From assembly GCA_016283945.1 (NCBI GenBank), contig JAEENW010000220.1:1-6798 (forward strand): a stretch of DNA of 6,798 nucleotides. The letters are read 5' to 3'. The DNA comes from Bacillota bacterium. GTDB taxonomy: Bacteria; Bacillota; Clostridia; Peptostreptococcales; Anaerovoracaceae. Every line of letters begins with the position of its first letter. Position 1 is the stretch's first letter. The translations under genes were made by a program, and so were the position numbers. Positions 1 to 5,413 of this stretch are shown piece by piece. Below the pieces are notes generated by a model. That model saw only the letters and a program-made list of their open reading frames with translations, searched no databases and was not told the DNA's origin.

Positions 1-898
1 AGGTGAAGTCCATCTCCTTGCCGCCGACTATGGCCTTCTGGTCCTTGAGGTCCTCAGGAACGGTCCAGTCGAGGGTGACGTTGGTGAACGGAGCCTGGGT
101 GCCCCATCTGGACGGGGTGTTGACGCCGTAGATGAAGCTCTGGATGCACTGCTTGACTTCCTTCTGGGAGAGATCGTCGATCTTCACGAAGGGAGCGAGG
201 TAAGTGTCGAAGCTGGAGAACGCCTGGGCTCCGGCCCACTCGTTCTGCATGATGCCCAGGAAGTTGACCATCTGGTTGCAGAGGGTCGAGAGGTGGGCCG
301 CCGGGGAAGAGGTGATCTTTCCGGGGATGCCGCCGAGGCCTTCCTGGATGAGCTGCTTGAGGCTCCAGCCGGCGCAGTAGCCGGTGAGCATGGAGAGGTC
401 GTGGATGTGGAGGTCGGCGTTCTTGTGAGCGTTGCCGATCTCGTCGTCGTAGATCTCGGAGAGCCAGTAGTTGGCGGTGATGGCTCCGGAGTTGGAGAGG
501 ATGAGGCCGCCGACGGAGTAGGTGACGGTGGAGTTCTCCTTGACGCGCCAGTCGTTGATCTTGAGGTAGTTGTCGACCACGTCCTTGTAGTCGAGGATGG
601 TGTTGTTGAGATCCCTCAGCTTCTGGTGCTGACGGCGGTAGAGTATGTAGGCCTTGGCGACGTCGTCGTAGCCGGCCTTGATCAGGACGCTCTCGACGCT
701 GTCCTGGATGTCTTCTACTGAGATGAGCCCGTCCTTGATCTTCGGCTCGAAGTCGGCGGTGACCTTGAGCGCGAGGAAATCTATAACGTCGGGATTGAAC
801 TGCTTTTCCTGAGCCTCGAAGGCCAGGGTGATCGCCGCGGCGATCTTGTCGAGCTGGAATTCGGCTACCTTGCCGTCCCTCTTTAATACCTGATACAT
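1..898 (-). CDS. nrdD: Anaerobic ribonucleoside-triphosphate reductase, N-terminal part (cut by window edge)
   Basis: This is the class III ribonucleotide reductase, which converts ribonucleoside triphosphates to deoxyribonucleotides in the cytoplasm without oxygen by glycyl-radical chemistry. The 299 residues present open with an ATP-cone regulatory domain (about residues 1-92, beginning MYQVLKRDGKVAEF), where ATP or dATP normally sets overall activity. The start of the catalytic barrel follows. Recognisable family blocks are DLHIHDL (162-168), GYCAGWSLKQL (173-183; Cys175 probably corresponds to an active-site cysteine) and NTPSRWGTQAPFTN (260-273). The full protein should be roughly 700-800 residues, so the C-terminal zinc site and glycyl-radical site lie outside the window. 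The ATG at 898 is preceded by a good Shine-Dalgarno (AAGGGGAG, 9 nt upstream) and gives the conserved ATP-cone start. The nrdG activase gene lies upstream on the same strand. The promoter and NrdR-like boxes in between suggest control by deoxynucleotide supply. Identity is very secure. Confidence 0.96.
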   Translation of the reverse strand, partial: MYQVLKRDGKVAEFQLDKIAAAITLAFEAQEKQFNPDVIDFLALKVTADFEPKIKDGLISVEDIQDSVESVLIKAGYDDVAKAYILYRRQHQKLRDLNNTILDYKDVVDNYLKINDWRVKENSTVTYSVGGLILSNSGAITANYWLSEIYDDEIGNAHKNADLHIHDLSMLTGYCAGWSLKQLIQEGLGGIPGKITSSPAAHLSTLCNQMVNFLGIMQNEWAGAQAFSSFDTYLAPFVKIDDLSQKEVKQCIQSFIYGVNTPSRWGTQAPFTNVTLDWTVPEDLKDQKAIVGGKEMDFT

Positions 899-1017
899 CT
901 TTGAAAACTCCCCTTCTGAAACGATAACTGTCTTATTTCCGTCGTGATATATCTCAGTCCGCCGGCGCGTATCCGCAGGTACCGGGCGCTCGGGCGGAGA
1001 AAACCCGCGATAAGCCT

Positions 1018-1046
1018 ATTTTAGTAAAGCGCGCTCTTAAAGTCAA
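1018..1046 (-). promoter_or_regulatory. Predicted vegetative promoter of nrdD
   Basis: Reading the minus strand, TTGACT (1046-1041) and TAAAAT (1023-1018) are separated by 17 bp. Each matches the sigma-70/sigma-A consensus at 5 of 6 positions. Transcription would begin near 1011, giving a leader of roughly 113 nt before the nrdD ATG. The NrdR-like boxes lie just upstream of the -35. This is a prediction from sequence only. Confidence 0.6.
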
Positions 1047-1054
1047 GAGCGCGC
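1029..1054. repeat. Perfect 10-bp inverted repeat: nrdG terminator and/or operator over the nrdD -35
   Basis: GCGCGCTCTT (1029-1038) and its exact complement (1045-1054) flank a 6-nt loop. In an nrdG transcript (minus strand) this gives a strong GC-rich hairpin followed by TTTACT, which could be a weak intrinsic terminator 55 nt beyond the nrdG stop. The same DNA holds the nrdD -35 (in the loop and one arm) and the spacer, so it could instead be a protein-binding palindrome. The sequence does not decide between the two. Confidence 0.55.
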
Positions 1055-1070
1055 ATACAAGATATTGTGG
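1055..1070. promoter_or_regulatory. Candidate NrdR box 1 (nrdD-proximal)
   Basis: The 16-mer ATACAAGATATTGTGG matches the known NrdR-box consensus (acaCwAtATaTwGtgt) at 13 of 16 positions and is largely palindromic (ACAA...TTGT arms). It lies 9 bp upstream of the predicted nrdD -35. NrdR is the ATP/dATP-sensing repressor of ribonucleotide reductase genes in most bacteria. No nrdR gene is in the window. Confidence 0.55.
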
Positions 1071-1086
1071 TGTTTTTGAAAATCGT

Positions 1087-1102
1087 CCACTATATGTACC
1101 GT
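1087..1102. promoter_or_regulatory. Candidate NrdR box 2 (distal)
   Basis: The 16-mer CCACTATATGTACCGT matches the NrdR consensus at 12 of 16 positions, with a strong CACTATAT half-site and a weaker second half. It begins exactly 32 bp from the start of box 1 (16-bp gap). This is the three-turn spacing typical of paired NrdR boxes. It starts 6 bp from the nrdG stop codon. The match alone is modest; the spacing is what supports it. Confidence 0.45.
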
Positions 1103-1108
1103 GAACGC

Positions 1109-1810
1109 TTATACCCCCCTGAGCTCGGCCTTAGGGAGATATCTCCTGAGGATATCCAGCAGAGCCTGCATCTCATCCCTCGAATAAGCCGAGAGGCCGG
1201 GGCGTATGATGTCCCCGGAGTCCACGAAGCCCTGCAGGAAGAAGGCATCGTCCCCCTTCATCCACTCTCCCATCGCGGCTATGTCCTCCGCGCTGTGCAG
1301 CTCGCGCACGACCGTGGTCCGAAACTCGTGCTCCACCCCGCTGTTCCTGAGTATCCCGATCGAGCGGTCTATGTTAGCTAGCACTCCCTCGGAAGCGCTC
1401 TCCGGAAGCCCGCAGGTCTCCGCGTATCTTTCGCGGCAGTTCTTGATGTCCATCGCGACGTAGTCGACGAGGCCTGCCTTTATGAGCTCCTCGAGCTTTC
1501 CCGGGAAGGAGCCGTTGTGGTCCAGCTTGACCGCGGCGCCCAGAGCCTTGACCTCGGCGAGGAAATCCGCGAGGTCCGGCTGCAGCAGCGGCTCCCCGCC
1601 GGTGACGGCGAGGCCGGTTATCATCCCGCGGCGCTTCTTCAGGAGCTCCAGGACCTCCCGGGGCTCGATGATATCGTCCCCCTCGTCCATGACGAGCGAG
1701 GCGTTGTGGCAGAACGGGCAGCGGAAATCGCAGCCCGGCGTGAATACTGTTGCGGCCACCCTGCCCGGAAAATCCAGCAGGGTCATCTTCTGAAGTCCTT
1801 TGATTATCAC
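1109..1810 (-). CDS. nrdG: Anaerobic ribonucleotide reductase activating protein (radical SAM), NrdG2 type
   Basis: NrdG is a 233-residue radical SAM enzyme that cleaves S-adenosylmethionine to place the glycyl radical on NrdD. The cluster-binding motif CxxxCxxC is present as C27-DFR-C31-PF-C34, followed by HN. The SAM-contacting GGEP lies at residues 71-74, in TGGEPLLQ. The opening KGLQKMTLLDFPGRVAATVF is characteristic of the NrdG2-like activases (about 190-230 residues), which differ from the shorter E. coli NrdG. The same frame stays open upstream to 2158, but the GTG at 1810 is preferred: GGAGG lies 6 nt before it, it starts at the conserved N-terminus, and upstream codons run through the divergent promoter region into sufC. 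The gene precedes nrdD on the same strand with a separate promoter between them. A pyruvate-formate-lyase-type activase is the main alternative, but adjacency to nrdD argues for NrdG. Confidence 0.93.
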   Translation of the reverse strand: MIIKGLQKMTLLDFPGRVAATVFTPGCDFRCPFCHNASLVMDEGDDIIEPREVLELLKKRRGMITGLAVTGGEPLLQPDLADFLAEVKALGAAVKLDHNGSFPGKLEELIKAGLVDYVAMDIKNCRERYAETCGLPESASEGVLANIDRSIGILRNSGVEHEFRTTVVRELHSAEDIAAMGEWMKGDDAFFLQGFVDSGDIIRPGLSAYSRDEMQALLDILRRYLPKAELRGV

Positions 1811-1816
1811 GGCAGC

Positions 1817-1821
1817 CCTCC
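1817..1821 (-). promoter_or_regulatory. Shine-Dalgarno of nrdG, fixing a GTG start
   Basis: GGAGG on the minus strand sits 6 nt before the GTG at 1810. No other start codon upstream in this frame has both a Shine-Dalgarno and a family-like N-terminus. Confidence 0.75.
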
Positions 1822-1840
1822 GGGACAAACGCCCGCGTCT

Positions 1841-1869
1841 AATATACCCCGATATCCCGCGCTTTTCAA
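1841..1869 (-). promoter_or_regulatory. Predicted promoter of nrdG
   Basis: On the minus strand, TTGAAA (1869-1864) and TATATT (1846-1841) are spaced by 17 bp, and each is 5 of 6 to consensus. Transcription should start near 1834, leaving a leader of about 24 nt that contains the GGAGG. Its -35 overlaps the -35 of the divergent suf promoter. Confidence 0.65.
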
Positions 1870-1891
1870 CAGGCTCCGCAGGTGATAAAAT
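1863..1891 (+). promoter_or_regulatory. Predicted promoter of the sufCB operon
   Basis: On the plus strand, TTTTCA (1863-1868, 4 of 6 to consensus) and TAAAAT (1886-1891, 5 of 6) are spaced by 17 bp. The expected start of transcription is near 1898, about 28 nt before the TTG start. The -35 hexamer is almost superimposed on that of nrdG. I saw no clear IscR, SufR or Fur operator. Confidence 0.5.
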
Positions 1892-1912
1892 AACAGAGTT
1901 CGCAGAACGTGC

Positions 1913-1918
1913 AAGGAG
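1913..1918 (+). promoter_or_regulatory. Shine-Dalgarno of sufC, fixing a TTG start
   Basis: AAGGAG is 7 nt upstream of TTG at 1926. The frame is open back to an ATG at 1800, but that start would begin inside nrdG and add 42 residues unlike any SufC, spanning the promoters. TTG followed by LEIKDL restores the usual SufC beginning. Confidence 0.75.
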
Positions 1919-1925
1919 AAAGCAA

Positions 1926-2717
1926 TTGCTTGAGATTAAAGACCTGTGCTTCTCGCCGGGCGGCAAAGAGATCATCAAACACCTCGATCTCAGCGTCCCG
2001 GACGGCAAGCTGATAATAATCACCGGTCCCAACGGCGGCGGCAAGACGACCCTCGCCAAGCTCATCGCGGGGATCGAGCGCCCGGACAGCGGGCAGATCA
2101 TATTCAACGGAAGGGACATAAGCGGCCTCGACCCGACGGAGCGCGCCCTCGCCGGCATAAGCTATGGCTTCCAGCAGCCCGTGAGGTTCAAGGGCTTCAC
2201 CGTGAGGGAGCTGCTCACCATTGCCAAAGGCGGCGAGCTCTCCGATGAGGAGCTCGCGCGCACCCTCTCGCTCGTAGGCCTCGACGCGGATACTTACGCG
2301 GACCGCGCCCTCGACAGCCACCTATCCGGCGGAGAGATCAAGCGCATAGAGATCGCGTCGGTCTTCCTCAGGGACAGCGAGCTCGCGATCTTCGACGAGC
2401 CCGAGGCCGGCATCGACCTCTGGAGCTTCAACGCCCTCATCCGCGTCTTCGAGGAGATGAGGGACACGAGAAAGAAGACCATGATAATAATCTCCCATCA
2501 GGAGAGGATCATATCCATCGCCGACGACATAGTCCTCATCCAGGACGGAAGGATAGTCGTCGAGGGCCCCAGGCACAGGATCTACCCGCTCATCTGCAAG
2601 CAGGGCTGCATGGTCTTCGACCTGAGGGAGCTCAGGGAAGCCGCGCGCGAGCTCAGGGAGAGCGCGGGCCGCGGCGCGGGAAGCGCGGAGAACGGAGGCG
2701 GCGAGTATGAAAGATAA
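1926..2717 (+). CDS. sufC: Fe-S cluster assembly ATPase SufC (minimal-system/SmsC type)
   Basis: This 263-residue ABC-type ATPase is soluble, with no membrane segment, and should drive conformational changes in the SufB scaffold during iron-sulfur cluster assembly. It has a complete ATPase core: Walker A GPNGGGKTT (34-42), Q-loop around Gln83-Gln84, signature LSGGE (133-137), Walker B and catalytic Glu in LAIFDEPEAG (153-162, Glu158), D-loop GIDLWS and H-loop His191. The SufC-typical GGEIKRIEIAS follows the signature, and FDEPEAGIDLWSF resembles archaeal and clostridial SufC proteins. The TTG start is explained under its Shine-Dalgarno. Residues 232-263 form a charged tail with a DLRELREAARELRES repeat and then a Gly/Ala/Glu-rich end, somewhat longer than usual. 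The gene overlaps sufB by 11 nt, implying translational coupling. Without the neighbour it could be read as a generic ABC ATPase; with sufB next to it the assignment is secure. Confidence 0.94.
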   Translation: MLEIKDLCFSPGGKEIIKHLDLSVPDGKLIIITGPNGGGKTTLAKLIAGIERPDSGQIIFNGRDISGLDPTERALAGISYGFQQPVRFKGFTVRELLTIAKGGELSDEELARTLSLVGLDADTYADRALDSHLSGGEIKRIEIASVFLRDSELAIFDEPEAGIDLWSFNALIRVFEEMRDTRKKTMIIISHQERIISIADDIVLIQDGRIVVEGPRHRIYPLICKQGCMVFDLRELREAARELRESAGRGAGSAENGGGEYER

Positions 2718-3741
2718 GAAGAAGACGGCGGGCGTCACTTCCGGGAGTCCGGCTGCGGATACCCTCCAGAAGCCCGCAGAAACCCCGCAGAGCACCGAAA
2801 AGCGCGCGGAGGCGCCGGTCATCGACGAGGCGACTTCCGCCCTCTTAAAGACCATAGCGGACTTCGACGGGAAATACTTCGAGGGAGCCTTCAACATACG
2901 CTCCAACTGCATGAGCCTCGGAAGGCGCTCAACCGAGAACATCAGGATCGAGAGCAAGACCGATCTCCCGGGCCTCGACATCCGCATCGCGCCGGGGACT
3001 AAGGGAGAGAAGTGCTTCATCCCCGCCTGCGTCACCAAGCCCGACGTGGACGACCTCGTCTACAATGACTTCTTCGTCAGCGAGGGAGCGGACGTCACCA
3101 TAGTCGCGGGCTGCGGCGTGCACACCGAGACCGGCGAGCCCGCCCGCCACAGCGGCATACACCGCTTCTTCCTCGAGAAGGGGGCCCGGGTGCTCTACGT
3201 CGAGAAGCACGTCGGCACCGGCTCGGATCAGACGAAGAAGGTCATAGACCCGCAGACCCAGTGCTTCCTCGCGGAAGGAGCCTACATCGAGATGGATACC
3301 TCCCAGCTCGGAGGCGTCTCCACGTCGGTCAGGCGCACCAGCGCCGAGCTCGCGGCGGGAGCCCAGATAGTCATACGCGAGAGGCTGCTCACCGACGCCG
3401 ACGAGACCGCGGAGAGCTACTTCACTGTCACTCTGAACGGAGAGGACAGCAAGGTGAACCTCATGAGCCGCTCCGTCGCCCGCGGAAACTCGCATCAGAC
3501 CTATCAGTCCAACATCATCGGAAACGCCAGGAGCTACGGCCACTCCGAGTGCGACGCGATACTCGCGGAGAACGGGCGCGTGGACGCGATGCCCCAGCTC
3601 TCCGCCAACTGCCAGGACGCCGAGCTCATCCACGAGGCGGCCATAGGCAAGATCGCGGGCGAGCAGATCATGAAGCTTCGCACCCTCGGGCTCACCGAGG
3701 AGCAGGCCGAGGCCACGATCATAGACGGATTCCTGAAATAG
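2707..3741 (+). CDS. sufB: Fe-S cluster assembly scaffold SufB/SufD family protein (SmsB type)
   Basis: SufB is the beta-helical scaffold on which SufC acts to build iron-sulfur clusters. This copy has 344 residues, shorter than E. coli SufB (about 495) and close to the compact archaeal/anaerobe type. The diagnostic C-terminus is present: GHSECDAILAENGRVDAMP (278-296), with Cys282 in the position of the SufB core cysteine, followed by HEAAIGKI (309-316) and a helical end with EEQAEATIIDGF. A GCGVHTETGEPARHSGIHRF block (135-154) is rich in Cys and His. The first 37 or so residues are Lys/Pro/Ala/Glu-rich and probably disordered. The ATG at 2707 has GGAGG 8 nt upstream, inside sufC. No SufD, SufS cysteine desulfurase or SufU/IscU gene follows; a terminator closes the operon. 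SufB versus SufD cannot be fully separated by eye, but a lone member beside SufC should be the scaffold. Confidence 0.92.
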   Translation: MKDKKKTAGVTSGSPAADTLQKPAETPQSTEKRAEAPVIDEATSALLKTIADFDGKYFEGAFNIRSNCMSLGRRSTENIRIESKTDLPGLDIRIAPGTKGEKCFIPACVTKPDVDDLVYNDFFVSEGADVTIVAGCGVHTETGEPARHSGIHRFFLEKGARVLYVEKHVGTGSDQTKKVIDPQTQCFLAEGAYIEMDTSQLGGVSTSVRRTSAELAAGAQIVIRERLLTDADETAESYFTVTLNGEDSKVNLMSRSVARGNSHQTYQSNIIGNARSYGHSECDAILAENGRVDAMPQLSANCQDAELIHEAAIGKIAGEQIMKLRTLGLTEEQAEATIIDGFLK

Positions 3742-3769
3742 CGGAAGGCGGCTCCAAAAACGAAACATA

Positions 3770-3798
3770 AAAAGCCGGGGATGCTCTCCCCGGCTTTT
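3770..3798. terminator. Bidirectional intrinsic terminator between sufB and the surface operon
   Basis: A 12-bp perfect stem (3770-3781 with 3787-3798, core AGCCGGGGA/TCCCCGGCT) encloses a 5-nt loop. The plus strand ends in TTTT and the minus strand in TTTTT, so it can stop the sufCB transcript (29 nt after the sufB stop) and the convergent lipoprotein transcript (24 nt after its stop). Confidence 0.9.
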
Positions 3799-3821
3799 CG
3801 CTTGCTTCCGATACGCGGACC

Positions 3822-5393
3822 CTACAGCTCTGTTATGATCTGCGCTACGAACCTCGCGAGCTTCGTGAGGTCCTGAGCGTCTACGACCCCGTCTCCGGTG
3901 ACATCCGCGTTCTGCAGCGGCGCGCCGCTCTCGAGCTCCGAGATCTTGGCGACGTGCCTCGCCAGCGCCGTGAGATTCTGGGAATCGACCTCACCGTCGA
4001 GATCGATGTCACCCGGATAGCCGGTGCCGTAGACGCAATCGACGATGTAACGGCTATAGTCTCTCGTGATGGTCAAGCCGGAGATCTCTCCCCTGTTGAA
4101 CGAGAACGAGGTCACGGGCTTCTCGACGATGAAACCTTCGCTGACGCTGCCTTCGATGTAGAGTGCGTAATTCTCTCCGGGCTCTATCCTGTAATCGTCA
4201 GAGAGCTCATCCTCCCAGTCCCACGACTTTTCGGCCTGATTCCACATTACCAACCACAGCTCGACCGAATAGGGCGGGACGATGGCGTCCTGATCAGCTG
4301 CGACTGTTATGGAAGAGCGAAGTTCGCTAACGGTCATGCCCGGAACGGGAGCTGCGCTGGTGATACTGACTTGCCTGAGCGTGGTACAGCCGACGGGGAA
4401 CGACCCATTCGAGTTGATCGTTATGCTGAAGGGAGTTTTCTCAAATGTACTGGTCTTTCTTCCGTTCTCATAAACGAACGGGTCGTGGGCGAGCAGGAAG
4501 CCCTCCTTTGCCGGTACATCGATCTGGTACGCGTATTGCTTGCCGGCCTCGAACTTGTAGTCCGGGTCTGTTATCGGCAGGTATACGGTCGGGCTCAGGG
4601 AACCGTCTCCTGTTTTGACCGCTTCCATCCAGGTTATCTCAGCAGCCCCGAGATCAAGGCCGTCCGCATCGTCATCAAGATGGAACTGCGAAAGCGCGCC
4701 GGCCATACTGCTGCCAGGCTGCGGGATGACGAAATCCAGCCATATCTCGTGAATGTAAGTGCCTTCCAGCACCGGATCGACCGTCACCCAGACTTGATAT
4801 GCCTCCGTAAGGACGGGCATGGTCATGACGATATTCGTTACCCCGCCATGGCTCTCAAGATCCATGCTCAGAGCGGACTCGGCTTCCTCGCTGCCTTCGA
4901 CCTCAACTCTGGTGACCCAGCCACTGGTCGGACAGACGAATCTCGCGCGCCAAGCCAGATTCTCCTTATCCCTCTCGGTCAGGTCCCCGCTGTCTTCGAT
5001 CATGTCCTCCTGCGCCGGAATGACAAAGACCAGGCTGTAGGTGCCGTCATCGTTGATGATGAGATGCGTGACTCTGTCGTCCTCCATGGCCTCCGCGAAC
5101 GCATCAACGCTTTCAAAGTTCTTGATCGACGAAACGTCGGGCTTTCCGTAAAAGTCATAGCCGTTGTACGTATCGCATAAGAGTTCATCTCTGTCTTCCA
5201 CATCGAAAGCTTCCTCGACGGTTGTACCATGATCCTCCAGAAAGTTCTCTTCCACCATTGAGATGTTTGTGTACTGGACGCTTCCGTCGTCCTCAAAGAC
5301 GATCATCACCTCGTATAGAGCGCAGCCGGACAGGAGTACCGCCGACAGCAGCGCAGTGAGCATGAGAAGGATCGCCCTTATGTATCTTTTCAT
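3822..5393 (-). CDS. Surface lipoprotein with extracellular beta-type modules and C-terminal dockerin
   Basis: The 523-residue product starts with a lipoprotein signal peptide: MKRYIR, a hydrophobic stretch to residue 21, then the lipobox LSGC with Cys24 as the lipidated residue. It should be anchored on the outer face of the membrane. Residues 25-195 are an acidic domain with repeated 'DDG' turns (VFEDDGSVQY, IINDDGTYSL), loosely recalling LppM/DUF3153-type lipoprotein domains; I cannot name it firmly. Residues about 200-335 and 340-455 are two beta-rich modules of the kind 'W...F.AG..Y.Y.I.V....GF', like those in the SLH protein upstream. Residues 458-523 are a dockerin with two calcium loops. 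The ATG at 5393 is chosen over the longer open frame (to 5537) because it gives the signal peptide, has AAGGAAGG 7 nt upstream, and follows the previous stop by 20 nt. This implies an operon with the SLH gene. Ligand and function are unknown. Confidence 0.88.
   Translation of the reverse strand: MKRYIRAILLMLTALLSAVLLSGCALYEVMIVFEDDGSVQYTNISMVEENFLEDHGTTVEEAFDVEDRDELLCDTYNGYDFYGKPDVSSIKNFESVDAFAEAMEDDRVTHLIINDDGTYSLVFVIPAQEDMIEDSGDLTERDKENLAWRARFVCPTSGWVTRVEVEGSEEAESALSMDLESHGGVTNIVMTMPVLTEAYQVWVTVDPVLEGTYIHEIWLDFVIPQPGSSMAGALSQFHLDDDADGLDLGAAEITWMEAVKTGDGSLSPTVYLPITDPDYKFEAGKQYAYQIDVPAKEGFLLAHDPFVYENGRKTSTFEKTPFSITINSNGSFPVGCTTLRQVSITSAAPVPGMTVSELRSSITVAADQDAIVPPYSVELWLVMWNQAEKSWDWEDELSDDYRIEPGENYALYIEGSVSEGFIVEKPVTSFSFNRGEISGLTITRDYSRYIVDCVYGTGYPGDIDLDGEVDSQNLTALARHVAKISELESGAPLQNADVTGDGVVDAQDLTKLARFVAQIITEL
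3825..4022 (-). other. Dockerin type I-like module of the lipoprotein (residues 458-523)
   Basis: Two duplicated calcium-binding loop-helix segments are visible. The first is GDIDLDGEVDSQNLTALAR (461-479, ligands D462, D464, D466, D470, N473). The second is ADVTGDGVVDAQDLTKLAR (496-514, ligands D497, T499, D501, D505, D508). The 35-residue spacing and the helix pattern LxxLARxVAxI fit type I dockerins, which bind cohesin modules. Residues at loop positions 10-11 are Ser-Gln and Ala-Gln, differing from the Ser/Thr pairs of classic cellulosome dockerins. The cohesin partner is not in the window. Confidence 0.9.
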
Positions 5394-5413
5394 GTTCTCA
5401 CCTTCCTTTAGGA

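Noticed and set aside
293..721. A 142-codon plus-strand open frame rich in Val, Asp, Glu and Gly.
   Set aside because: It lies entirely antisense to nrdD, whose family blocks are continuous through the same bases. The composition is the mirror of a GC-rich gene and it has no Shine-Dalgarno.
1800..1925. A 42-residue N-terminal extension of SufC from the ATG at 1800.
   Set aside because: It would start within nrdG and cross both promoters, it resembles no SufC N-terminus, and TTG at 1926 has a good Shine-Dalgarno.
1811..2158. A 116-codon N-terminal extension of NrdG on the minus strand.
   Set aside because: It is antisense to sufC and crosses the intergenic promoters; GTG at 1810 matches the family start.
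2929..3768. A 279-codon minus-strand open frame opposite sufB.
   Set aside because: It is a Leu/Val/Gly/Asp-rich mirror of the sufB coding sequence with no family features. It would also run against the sufCB transcript.
3954..5180. A 408-codon plus-strand open frame opposite the lipoprotein gene.
   Set aside because: The minus strand encodes a signal peptide, lipobox and dockerin through the same bases. The plus frame shows no domain and starts without a ribosome-binding site.
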